From Leptospiraceae bacterium (GTDB lineage Bacteria > Spirochaetota > Leptospiria > Leptospirales > Leptospiraceae), in contig JACKPC010000001.1 in the NCBI GenBank assembly GCA_024233835.1, positions 1,674,001 through 1,738,000 of the forward strand: a DNA stretch of 64,000 nt, given 5' to 3'. Made by a program: the position numbers and the translations under genes. Under the pieces are notes generated by a model. It searched no databases. It was not told where the DNA came from and was given only the letters and a program-made list of their open reading frames with translations. This document shows positions 53,589 through 61,180 of this stretch, piece after piece. Numbering within the stretch: position 1 is the stretch's first letter; every line of letters starts with the position of its first letter.

Positions 53589-55520
53589 TAAATTTCCATT
53601 GTTCAAAGCCCCTGTTGAAGAATAATTTTGTCCTGATAGATCCAATAGAGTCTCCAACTCAGTAACAGAAGGAACTCTCCAATTGGTTCTTCCGGCAAAT
53701 CCAGCAGGGGGATTAGAATTCAAATTATTGCATTGTGTGTAAGCTTCGCTTGTCCCGGTTCCATTTAAAGTATAGGGAGGATTTCCCGATGCATCAGAGT
53801 TACAACTATTATTATTAACGTCACAATATCGATATTTTACTGCAGTTCCATCACAACTATTTGTGTTTTCATTCCATGTCTGTCCCTGGCTACACTTTAG
53901 CCAGATTAGTCCCGTACTTTTATCATAGATTGTTCCATCTTTATTATCCACATACCAGGTCTTGGATTCCATATAGGGATTACATGACACCGTAATATTA
54001 GAGACGTTAGCAGTTGCTGTTCCTGTTGCATTGAGAATGGTACATGTTTGAGTGGAAGGGTTTGTTTTTACAGTTACTGCATATGAATTATTATAATTGA
54101 TGTTTGTTCCAAAAGTAAAACTTCCATTGGAATTTAAAGTTAAATCACTACCACTATTCAGTTGTAAAACAATATTTTTTCCACTCCCCATTCCTGAAAG
54201 ATTCCCGCTGATAGGAAAAGCCGATGTAACACAACTCACGCTTATATTGCTCACATTTGCAGAGGCTGTACCATTGCCATTGCTAACTGTACATGTCTGT
54301 CCCGTGGGTTGTGTTTTTGCAGTCACACTATAATAACTTGATACACCGGTGGTAAATGTAAGACTTCCATCGGATGTAAGAGTCAATTCATCTCCACCGT
54401 TATTTTGTAATATTAGAGTTCCACTCAATCCGCTGACAGTTCCACCAACCGTATAGGTGACAAGTCTGCCTGTGGTAAAATTATAAGTTTTATTGGTCCC
54501 CATGGCATTGCCGGACAGGTCTTTTATCGTACCCATAAGGGTGATTTGGTGTTTGGTACTCGTTCGAAAACTTTCATTCACACGAAAGATAAGACTCCTG
54601 CCTTCTCCACTTACAGCACCCGGTACTTTTTTGATACTTCCATCTTCAAATATTTCTTCTATATAAAAAGAAGAGGTATTCAAAGTATTCACATCTATAG
54701 CCTCGGAAAAATTTACCGTTATAAGAGTATTATTCGACACATTCGTTGAACCATCCGCCGGAATCACCGTTTCTATTACCGGGGGAGTTCTGTCCGAGGT
54801 ATCTGTTGTGGTAAAACTGATTGTTTGTTCAGACGCCAGAGCATTGCCGGACAGATCCTTTATCCCGGTGGTAATCAATAATGCATATGTAGTGTTGGGT
54901 TGAAACCCAACAACAGGTTGAAACCCAACACCGGGCTTAGGAAGTTGTATCTGTACCACAGAGCCATAAGAGGAAATCTCTGTCTCAATGACAGTGTCTC
55001 CCTGTTTCAGTATAAAAGTATCCGTACTCGCATTCAGAGGAGTGCTGGTTTTTAAAATAGGAGGCTCTGTGTCTATATCATTACCCGTGGTAAAGTAAAA
55101 AACATCTTCCTTGAACACAGGCTGCACATTCCCCGCTAAATCTTTCACGCTCTTTTGCAGCTTTACCGTATGTAAGCTATTCGCTGCATAGTATTCCGTC
55201 GGTATGAATTTTAGAGTATTCCTATTTACTTCTAATTTGCCCGGAACCTGAGTCGTAGCATGAAAAACCTGTAAAGTGTTTTCCTTCACAGACTCAGAAA
55301 GAATGGGTTCATCATATACTATTAATATAGAACGATTCCGGGAATAGTTAGTTTCGTAATTATAAGGTGTTGTATAGTTTACCTCGGGTGGAGTTTTATC
55401 CTTTTGTAACCAGAGATAATGCAAAAACAAACCGGGTGAGGGTTCAAAAGGATTATTAAAGTTTATCCCCGGAGCGCAGGAGGTAAAGAAAATTAGAAGT
55501 AGGTATACCAACCGTTTCAT
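53439..55520 (-). CDS. large Ig-like/DUF1566 (Lcl) surface lipoprotein
   Basis: 693 aa, intact. Lipoprotein signal MKRLVYLLLIFFTSC; N-terminal FNNPFEPSPGLFLHYLWL; three bacterial Ig-like (Big_5) units, each ending like KDLAGNVQ or KDLSGNAL; two or three internal repeats with T-V-S-G-L-S-G-T-L-I-L-Q-N-N-G-G-D and closing N-I-S-V-S-C; and the DUF1566 domain (WYVDNKDGTIYDKSTGLIW, TNWRVPSVTELETLLDLSGQ, YWSSTT, YVRCVSGP). DUF1566 has a C-type-lectin-like fold. It has lost about 25 residues of the second Ig unit compared with the gene at 48509 and contains an odd GFQP insertion. Surface adhesin or receptor is inferred. Confidence 0.82.
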   Translation of the reverse strand: MKRLVYLLLIFFTSCAPGINFNNPFEPSPGLFLHYLWLQKDKTPPEVNYTTPYNYETNYSRNRSILIVYDEPILSESVKENTLQVFHATTQVPGKLEVNRNTLKFIPTEYYAANSLHTVKLQKSVKDLAGNVQPVFKEDVFYFTTGNDIDTEPPILKTSTPLNASTDTFILKQGDTVIETEISSYGSVVQIQLPKPGVGFQPVVGFQPNTTYALLITTGIKDLSGNALASEQTISFTTTDTSDRTPPVIETVIPADGSTNVSNNTLITVNFSEAIDVNTLNTSSFYIEEIFEDGSIKKVPGAVSGEGRSLIFRVNESFRTSTKHQITLMGTIKDLSGNAMGTNKTYNFTTGRLVTYTVGGTVSGLSGTLILQNNGGDELTLTSDGSLTFTTGVSSYYSVTAKTQPTGQTCTVSNGNGTASANVSNISVSCVTSAFPISGNLSGMGSGKNIVLQLNSGSDLTLNSNGSFTFGTNINYNNSYAVTVKTNPSTQTCTILNATGTATANVSNITVSCNPYMESKTWYVDNKDGTIYDKSTGLIWLKCSQGQTWNENTNSCDGTAVKYRYCDVNNNSCNSDASGNPPYTLNGTGTSEAYTQCNNLNSNPPAGFAGRTNWRVPSVTELETLLDLSGQNYSSTGALNNGNLFPNTIAGFYWSSTTYAPNTTSALLVGFVTGYVHSVSKTFDGYVRCVSGP
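54892..54931. repeat. inverted repeat inserted in the lipoprotein gene
   Basis: GTGTTGGGTT (54892-54901) and AACCCAACAC (54922-54931) form a perfect 10-bp stem; an inner GTTGAAACCCAAC-like unit is repeated between them. In protein it reads GVGFQPVVGFQP, absent from the sister gene. The insert keeps the frame. It may be a tiny mobile repeat or a slippage product. Confidence 0.55.
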
Positions 55521-55538
55521 GATGAGAGCCCGATATTT

Positions 55539-55567
55539 ATAATATACTTTTTTAATAAATAAGGCAA
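55539..55567 (-). promoter_or_regulatory. conserved promoter of the large lipoprotein, copy B
   Basis: On the minus strand TTGCCT, 17 bases, TATTAT, about 20 bases before the ATG at 55520. It has the same layout as copies at 50888 and 56736. Confidence 0.6.
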
Positions 55568-55620
55568 GAGAAAATTAATCTTTATGAAGAAAAACTCTTT
55601 CTTTTTAAATATACTTTCTC

Positions 55621-55649
55621 TTGACAGACTCTCAACAATTACGTAAAAT
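55621..55649 (+). promoter_or_regulatory. strong sigma-70-type promoter of Uma2 island copy 2
   Basis: TTGACA (55621-55626), 17-base spacer, TAAAAT (55644-55649). Transcription should start near 55656, only a few bases before ATG 55661 and 17 before ATG 55673. Confidence 0.75.
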
Positions 55650-55672
55650 GGAAAAATTAAATGGGAACTGAG

Positions 55673-56431
55673 ATGAAACCGCCGGAAGAAAAAGAGACCT
55701 ATCACCTAATTTTCCCCGAACAATACCCGCTGCCTCCTCGCATTCAGGAACTTTCGAGGCTCAATACCGAACTAAGTTTATCGTATCAAGAAAATACATT
55801 GATTATCCGGGAAGCTCCCCCCTACGCCTTTCGAGACTATGAAAATTTTCTTTTACGCCTTCCGGGTTTTACTGAAGAACTATTCTTTCAACTCGAAGAA
55901 CTGAACGATGAAACACATTTTGAATTTGATGATAAAGAGGAGGTCATTGTTAAAATGTCTACTTTTGCATTAATAAGTTTATTAACAGGTGCTGTTTTAA
56001 CTTCCCTTTTTATCTGGGCAAAGTCCAGAAAGAGCGGCAGGGTATACACAGAAGACGGAGGCTATATGCTCGAAAGCCCGGACGGAAAACATCTTCATAG
56101 AATGGCGGATATTTCTTATATAGCCTACAGTAAAGCTTCACAGGAAGAACAGGCTAGCTGGTATTCCCGCATTCCCATAGCTCCGAGTCTTGCGGTTGAA
56201 ATTGTCTCTGCTAAAAGAGGTTTAAAACCGGCACTGAAAAAAATGAAAGATATCTGGATGGCAAACGGCACTGAACTCGGGTTTGTTATCTGTCCCTTTA
56301 GTAAGAAAATCTATATATTTGAAATATCTAAAGAATCCTATACCGAACAGAGTATATTCGAGGATTTCACCCATCCCGACCTCCCCGGCTACAAAGAAAA
56401 CTTCAGTGAATATGCAAAAAAGATAAAGTAG
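55673..56431 (+). CDS. Uma2 family nuclease-like protein, island copy 2
   Basis: 252 aa from ATG 55673, the start shared with the copy at 50968; the frame opens at ATG 55661 (MGTE extra), which would be nearly leaderless given the promoter at 55621. DNA and protein are nearly identical to the copy at 50968 over the whole gene (changes include Asn to Lys in the DDNEE segment and Val to Ile in the catalytic strand), so the duplication is recent. Catalytic pattern Asp in MADISYI, Glu in LAVEIVS, Lys helix KPALKKMKD. Divergent from the intact lipoprotein. Confidence 0.82.
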   Translation: MKPPEEKETYHLIFPEQYPLPPRIQELSRLNTELSLSYQENTLIIREAPPYAFRDYENFLLRLPGFTEELFFQLEELNDETHFEFDDKEEVIVKMSTFALISLLTGAVLTSLFIWAKSRKSGRVYTEDGGYMLESPDGKHLHRMADISYIAYSKASQEEQASWYSRIPIAPSLAVEIVSAKRGLKPALKKMKDIWMANGTELGFVICPFSKKIYIFEISKESYTEQSIFEDFTHPDLPGYKENFSEYAKKIK

Positions 56432-56455
56432 TTCTAAAAATAACCAAAATCACCT

Positions 56456-56717
56456 GTACACCAACGTCGCCAGAGCATTCCCCGCCAGATCCTTTATCCC
56501 TGTTTTAAGATAAGCTTATCCGCTGTAAGCGTTTCCGGGAATAGTTGGTTTCGTAATTATAAGGACTGGTAAAATTTACATCTGGTGGGGTTTTGTCCCT
56601 TTGCAACCACAGGTAATGCAAAAAAAGACCGGGCATGGGCTCGAAGAGGTTATTGTAATTTACGCTTCCAATGCAGGAAGAAAGAAAAATGAGAAGTAGA
56701 AATACCAGTCGTTTCAT
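56456..56717 (-). pseudogene. lipoprotein 5' remnant with large internal deletion
   Basis: From ATG 56717 it encodes MKRLVFLLLIFLSSC, NLFEPMPGLFLHYLWL and NYETNYSRKR as in the large lipoproteins, then about 10 foreign codons and a stop at 56505. In another frame the bases 56456-56515 encode TGIKDLAGNALA, a scrap of an Ig-like unit. The middle and the whole C-terminus have been lost. It occupies the same position behind the Uma2 gene as the remnant at 51727 does behind copy 1. Confidence 0.7.
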
Positions 56718-56735
56718 GATGAGAATCCGATATTT

Positions 56736-56764
56736 ATGATATGCTTTTTTATGTAATAAAGCAA
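56736..56764 (-). promoter_or_regulatory. conserved lipoprotein promoter, copy C (of a remnant)
   Basis: On the minus strand TTGCTT, 17 bases, TATCAT, before the broken 5' end at 56717. Still intact, so a short truncated transcript may be made. Confidence 0.55.
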
Positions 56765-56777
56765 GAATAAAATATAG

Positions 56778-56805
56778 TTTACAGCAATAGAGGATTGCTT
56801 ACACT
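56778..56805 (+). promoter_or_regulatory. candidate promoter with operator-like palindrome before the AAA protein
   Basis: TTTACA (56778-56783), 16 bases, TACACT (56800-56805). The spacer is an inverted repeat AGCAAT-agagg-ATTGCT (56783-56799), a plausible operator. Transcription would begin about 3 bases before the ATG at 56815, giving an almost leaderless message. Confidence 0.5.
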
Positions 56806-56814
56806 GATTCTTAC

Positions 56815-58338
56815 ATGGCACGACCTCGTTATTTCAATACCTCCGGTCCGAATATTCCGGAGGAGCATTATACCCTGTTCCGTCCTGCTTTAATGGCAAA
56901 AGGTCGTGATATGGTTGAGAGAAGCCGTTATTTCACCATCTGGGCACCAAGACAAACCGGAAAAAGCACCTATTTTCGTCTTCTGGCAAAGGAGCTGGAA
57001 AAAGATGATTATAAAGTCTGTCATATTAATTTTGAGAACTATATGAATGCCAGTCTGGAGTCTTTTTTAAAAACATTTGTTCAGGAAATAAACCAAAATT
57101 GGGGAACAAATATATCTTTAACGGAGATTTCAGATATAATCCAACAGTTAAAGGGGATTGCAGATAAAAAACTTGTTCTGATTATTGATGAAGTCGAAGG
57201 AATTAATTCTGAATTTTTTAATGAATTTTTACATTCCATTCGTAATGCTTATCATTCTCGTAATAACCATTCCTTAAAATCCGTAATCCTTGTCGGAGTT
57301 TCGAATATCACAGGAATCATACAGGACAATGCCAGTCCTTTTAACATTGCTGATGATTTGAGTTTATCATATTTTTCTAATGAAGAAACCGTTGAACTTT
57401 TAGAGCAACATGAAACAGAAACCGGTCAAATTTTCTCCGATGAAGTAAAACAAAAAATAATCGGTATGACAGCCAACCAGCCGGGTCTTGTGAATGGCTT
57501 TGCCTATAAACTGGTTGAGCTTTGTCCGGGCAAAAAAGAAATCACTTTAGACGACTATTTTACAATTGAAGAATGGTATCTTACAGAAGCGATTGATAAG
57601 AATGTGAGTAATATAATCAATAAATCTAAAAAATATAGAAAGTTTGTTGAAGAGCTTTTGTTTACCGAAACTAAAATCCCCTTCAAAATCGATAGACCTG
57701 CAATATTAGAATTATATATAAACGGAATTATTAAAAAAGACGATACCGGCAATATTGAGTTCTGGGTTCCTCTTTATAAAAACAGGTTGTTAAATGCTTT
57801 TTTTCCCTATTCGAATGGGGAAAGTGAACGTATTGCCCGGAACATGCTCTCAACAGCTTATCTTAACGAAGATGGAAAAATTAACTTTAAGAAATTAATC
57901 GATAGCTATAAAGAACACATCTCTCTTCGTAGCTTTCGGCCTTTCCGGGAAAAAGATGAAGAGGGAAAATTTGTTTCCATTCCGGAAGCTGCGATGATCT
58001 ATAGCTTTGAAACCTTTATCAGTATCTTCATCCGTGAACTCGATGGTAAAATTTATCGTGAAGGATTTGTATCTCTCGGCAACACCGATATGATTATCAA
58101 TGTTGAAGGCCATGAGTATCTGTTGGAATTAAAAAAATACTACAGCCCCTCCTATTTTAAAAAAGGTAAAAAACAACTCGCCTACTACTGCAAACGAGCA
58201 GGATTAACGGAAGGTCATTATATCATTTATGTAGACAACCGGACAAAACCGGAGTTCGTTTCGGAAGAACCGGAAGTTATTGAGAGTATTACTATATACT
58301 CTTATCTTATCTGGTATGATGAAGAGAAAGACTTTTGA
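56815..58338 (+). CDS. AAA-like ATPase with C-terminal PD-(D/E)XK-type domain
   Basis: 507 aa. N-terminal YFNTSGPNIPEEHYTL and Walker A WAPRQTGKSTYF (about 43-54), Walker B KLVLIIDEVEG (about 121-131), and at the end GNTDMIINVEGHEYLLELKKY (about 418-438), the D-x(n)-E-x-K pattern of PDDEXK_9-like nucleases, with GKKQLAYYCKRAG after it. Such AAA-like/PDDEXK proteins are frequent in islands, function unknown; resemblance to defence or mobile-element ATPases is only suggestive. Single gene, with the promoter described upstream. Confidence 0.82.
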   Translation: MARPRYFNTSGPNIPEEHYTLFRPALMAKGRDMVERSRYFTIWAPRQTGKSTYFRLLAKELEKDDYKVCHINFENYMNASLESFLKTFVQEINQNWGTNISLTEISDIIQQLKGIADKKLVLIIDEVEGINSEFFNEFLHSIRNAYHSRNNHSLKSVILVGVSNITGIIQDNASPFNIADDLSLSYFSNEETVELLEQHETETGQIFSDEVKQKIIGMTANQPGLVNGFAYKLVELCPGKKEITLDDYFTIEEWYLTEAIDKNVSNIINKSKKYRKFVEELLFTETKIPFKIDRPAILELYINGIIKKDDTGNIEFWVPLYKNRLLNAFFPYSNGESERIARNMLSTAYLNEDGKINFKKLIDSYKEHISLRSFRPFREKDEEGKFVSIPEAAMIYSFETFISIFIRELDGKIYREGFVSLGNTDMIINVEGHEYLLELKKYYSPSYFKKGKKQLAYYCKRAGLTEGHYIIYVDNRTKPEFVSEEPEVIESITIYSYLIWYDEEKDF

Positions 58339-58406
58339 GGGAGTATCCAATAAAGAGTTTTATAATGATTTTTCTTGAACCATAACACTGTGTAGACAGG
58401 GTATAT

Positions 58407-59111
58407 TCACTCAAACAATTTTTCTACATTTTGCCAGGGCATGATATTTACTTCATTTTGTATTTTTTCTTCATCCCCTCCATAGATAAGAAATTTGTTT
58501 GTTATCTGTAATTCTGTTTTAGAATAATACTTTAAGTTTTTAAAGAAATCAGAAGTTATCGTTGAAGCTGATTTTACTTCACATAAATCTACGAAAATCC
58601 CTTTATCGATAAGGAAGTCTATTTCATGACCTTTTTTATCTCGTAGGAAATATACATCTTCTTTATTACCCCTGTTGTATTGGGTTTTTAAGATTTCAGA
58701 AAAAACAAGAGTTTCAAAAATAGCTCCTTTTAAAGGATGAGAAAAAATTTGTTCAAAACTTTTAATACCCAGAAGATAACAGACAAGGCCGGTATCTAAA
58801 AAAAATAATTTTGGTGCTTTTATTAACCTCTTATTTATATTTTTAAAATAAGGGCGAATTAGCTTGATAAGAAAGCTGGCTTCCAGAACATGAATCCATG
58901 ATTTAATTGTGTTATGATTTACACCACAGGATGTGCCTATCTCATTCATATTGAGTAATTGGCCTGTCCTTCCGGCAAGAGATTGGCTTACATTCTGCAT
59001 CAGTTCAAATTGGCAAACATCCGGGTTTTCCAGACTTACATATTTTTTGTGAGGAAAAAGGATTTTGCATAATGTCGTTTTACCGGACTGCCTGGGGCCG
59101 GTTATGGTCAA
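58407..59111 (-). pseudogene. DUF4143-type ATPase with internal deletion
   Basis: About 234 codons, the family is normally near 380. Present: Walker A TGPRQSGKTT, LENPD, then MQNVSQSLAGRTGQLLNMNEIG, a wHTH (CGVNHNTIKSWIHVLEASFL) and the nuclease-like end (GHEIDFLID, LCEVKS). In full-length relatives QSLAGRT and AGRTGQLLN are two separate sites on either side of the GGFP region; here they are fused and Walker B is gone. The frame is also open upstream (KQYPIL) without an ATG. A deletion between AGRT-coding repeats explains it, and the product cannot be an ATPase. Confidence 0.7.
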
Positions 59112-59165
59112 AATTGGATACTGCTTGCAATTTTTCGGGGATACATCAGGAAAGCAATAAATAAT

Positions 59166-59202
59166 CGGTACTATTTGTCAATTGAATTATCAAATAGTAC
59201 CG
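59166..59202. repeat. perfect 12-bp inverted repeat
   Basis: CGGTACTATTTG (59166-59177), 13-nt loop, CAAATAGTACCG (59191-59202). It lies between the collapsed ATPase gene and an Ig-like scrap; no T run on either side. It might be the end of a lost mobile element or an operator. Confidence 0.6.
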
Positions 59203-59220
59203 AATTTCCGTAACTAAAGC

Positions 59221-59345
59221 TTTGACATCCGTAGAAACTTTCACAGCGTAAGTCGTATTAAAAGGCAGATCCTAAGAAGGGTGAAAATCAATTGTATCAT
59301 TCGTGTCGGAAACTGTTCCGGCAATCGCTATTATTCAAAGAATAT
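59221..59345 (-). pseudogene. scrap of a bacterial Ig-like (Big_5) domain
   Basis: Reads AGTVSDTNDTIDFHPS, a stop, then DLPFNTTYAVKVSTDVKAL on the minus strand: the recognisable core of a Big_5 unit with a stop in the middle. It must come from another large lipoprotein copy. Confidence 0.55.
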
Positions 59346-59465
59346 CGGCAACACGAACTCTCCCTTTTCTCTTAATGCAATAAATTGATTCATACACAAA
59401 CAAACATTCCTCGAAAAAAAATCGATCCGCCTAATGGGGGAAGAATCAAATAACCAAATCACCCA

Positions 59466-59615
59466 CTACGGCCCGGAGACACAACGGACATAGTAGTTAT
59501 TGGCCTTACCGTAGCTGCTAACATAGCCATTAACGAAATTGACGTACCACGCGTAGGAAGTAATACTCGACCTCGTAGTAGAACTCCAATAATGGCTAGA
59601 GGAAGTATTTGGAAA
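59466..59615 (-). repeat. variable C-terminal cassette C of the DUF1566 lipoproteins
   Basis: Gap-free partner of cassette B (53439-53588), 48 codons. Codons with AAT or AAC here face GGT, ACT, TTT and GAC in B, and TAC faces CTC, GTC and GGC: first and second bases differ while the third stays. See the finding on diversity-generating retroelements. Confidence 0.55.
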
Positions 59616-59657
59616 ATAAGTTCCGTTGATGGCAGGAGATGAAGTGGGATGTATCAA
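59466..59657 (-). pseudogene. 3' end of a DUF1566 lipoprotein gene
   Basis: About 63 codons: SPAINGTYFPNTSSSHYWSS to YVRCVSGP and stop. The homology to the sister genes begins about at 59645 and upstream sequence is unrelated, so only the end of the gene survives. What survives is essentially the variable cassette. Confidence 0.7.
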
Positions 59658-59806
59658 GCAATACCTTCTTTTTCACTACCTCTCCTCTCCCGATATCCAG
59701 ACTCTTAAACAACGAAAAAAGACTCAATGCCTTAAATTTTTACCTCTTCCGCCCTTCGGATAGTGTAGTAAAGCTTATTATTTCAGAAGTAGTATTCTTT
59801 AGAATC

Positions 59807-60160
59807 TTATTTTACCAAATACTCTTTAGCTTCTTCAATATTATCAAACATCTGAGTATTATCATTGCTGGAAAATTTAATATAGGCCCACACTAATATT
59901 TTCTTCATACCAACTATTCCAATTAAAGCTGTTTTTTTTATTTTAGGCTTCTGTTTCTTACCGTATTCTTTTGCTTTATCCATATACTCTTTGGATACAT
60001 ATGTATCAGTAAAATCATTCAACAATAATACAGGTTTTGATACTTCATCAATGATTTTCTTTTGCTCTTCTACAATCGCAATCAACTCATCATCCGTAGC
60101 CCCTTTCATGTCAATAAACAGTATTTTTTTTCCTTTGTGGTCTAACCAACTGATTGGCAT
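59807..60160 (-). CDS. SpoIIAA-like/STAS-type small protein
   Basis: 117 aa. Opening W-x-x-H-K-G-K-K-I-L-F-I-D, central KPVLLLNDFTDTYVSKEYM and KKTALIGIVGMKKILV, ending with MFDNIEEAKEYLVK: this fits the SpoIIAA-like STAS fold found as stand-alone proteins in many bacteria. A structural or lipid/protein-binding role is assumed. It sits among scraps of lipoprotein genes, but its own frame is intact. Confidence 0.68.
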   Translation of the reverse strand: MPISWLDHKGKKILFIDMKGATDDELIAIVEEQKKIIDEVSKPVLLLNDFTDTYVSKEYMDKAKEYGKKQKPKIKKTALIGIVGMKKILVWAYIKFSSNDNTQMFDNIEEAKEYLVK

Positions 60161-60635
60161 AATAAAATCTCCTTTATAATTTAATGTTCGGAAAAAATTT
60201 TAGAATTGCAGAGTAATAAAAATTTCGGCCTAATCTGGTCTCCACTAAAAATCTTCCGGCCAGCTACCGTTGGATTTTGGGTCAATGATTATCACCCATG
60301 CAGCATCCACCCTGTTTTGCAGCTTTACCGTATGCAGCGTATTCGCTTCAGAGTTCTTAATTTACAGTTTTAAGCTATATAAAAATATTAAATAATAATA
60401 AAATACTGATAATCATATATATCAAAGGAAGAGCAGATGATACATTCCGGAGTTACAAAAAGACCTGTCCAAGTATTTTTTTATAACAAGTTCACTACCA
60501 TCAATCGCTGAAATATTTTTTACTGCTTGACTTTTACTTTGAAAAAATAAGAATATAAATAGAATAAGTTTTCAATAAAGAACTATTTGGTTAATCTTGA
60601 TTAACTGTTAGTATATTGTGTATTAGAAGGATAGT
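60161..60635. other. gene-poor stretch with a scrap of lipoprotein
   Basis: No gene in about 475 bases. At 60301-60352 the minus strand reads SEANTLHTVKLQNRV, matching ANSLHTVKLQKSV of the lipoprotein at 53439, so this is a further broken piece of that family. The rest is AT-rich with no clear signal. Confidence 0.6.
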
Positions 60636-61082
60636 ATGGAGAACAAAAATAAGGTAGAGATTCGAGATATAATAGAGCGCTTTACCGAGGGTTTTAATGC
60701 AAATAACCTGGATATGGTGATGGAATTTTTTGCGGAAGATGCCATCTATGTTGAATTGAACGGGAAGGAAAACCGGGGAAAAGCAGACATCCGCAAAGCA
60801 TTTGAACCCCAATTTAATGGATACTACGGAAAAATGTTATTTCATCATAAAGATTTTTTCTATGATGCGGAAGAAGGAAAAGCTCTTTTCAATTGGTGGT
60901 GTACCATGGAATTGAAAGGAAAAATTTTAAAGTGGGAAGGTTTAGATATTTTTTTAATCGAAAATGGGCTTATTAAGGAAAAACGTACGTTTTCCCAATC
61001 GGATATTCCGAAGTTCATCCCTCAGAAATTATTATTGATACCAGGTTTTCTTTTGAATATGTTAAAACAAAAAATGTTTTGA
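60636..61082 (+). CDS. NTF2-like/SnoaL-type protein
   Basis: 148 aa. The NTF2-like cone fold is suggested by IRDIIERFTEGFNANNLDMVMEFFAEDAIYVELNG, KADIRKAFEPQF, KALFNWWCTMELKGK and WEGLDIFLIENGLIKE. Such proteins can bind or turn over small hydrophobic compounds; the active residues cannot be assigned here. It converges with the desaturase gene about 100 bases downstream, so it may belong to the same lipid function, but this is only proximity. Confidence 0.8.
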   Translation: MENKNKVEIRDIIERFTEGFNANNLDMVMEFFAEDAIYVELNGKENRGKADIRKAFEPQFNGYYGKMLFHHKDFFYDAEEGKALFNWWCTMELKGKILKWEGLDIFLIENGLIKEKRTFSQSDIPKFIPQKLLLIPGFLLNMLKQKMF

Positions 61083-61180
61083 AATTAATCTGAAAGTCTG
61101 TGGTATGAAATGCAGGCGAAAAAGCATTTCACCTGCAAATGAACATTCTAATAGAGTTTTTTATTACCCGACAGGGGTAT

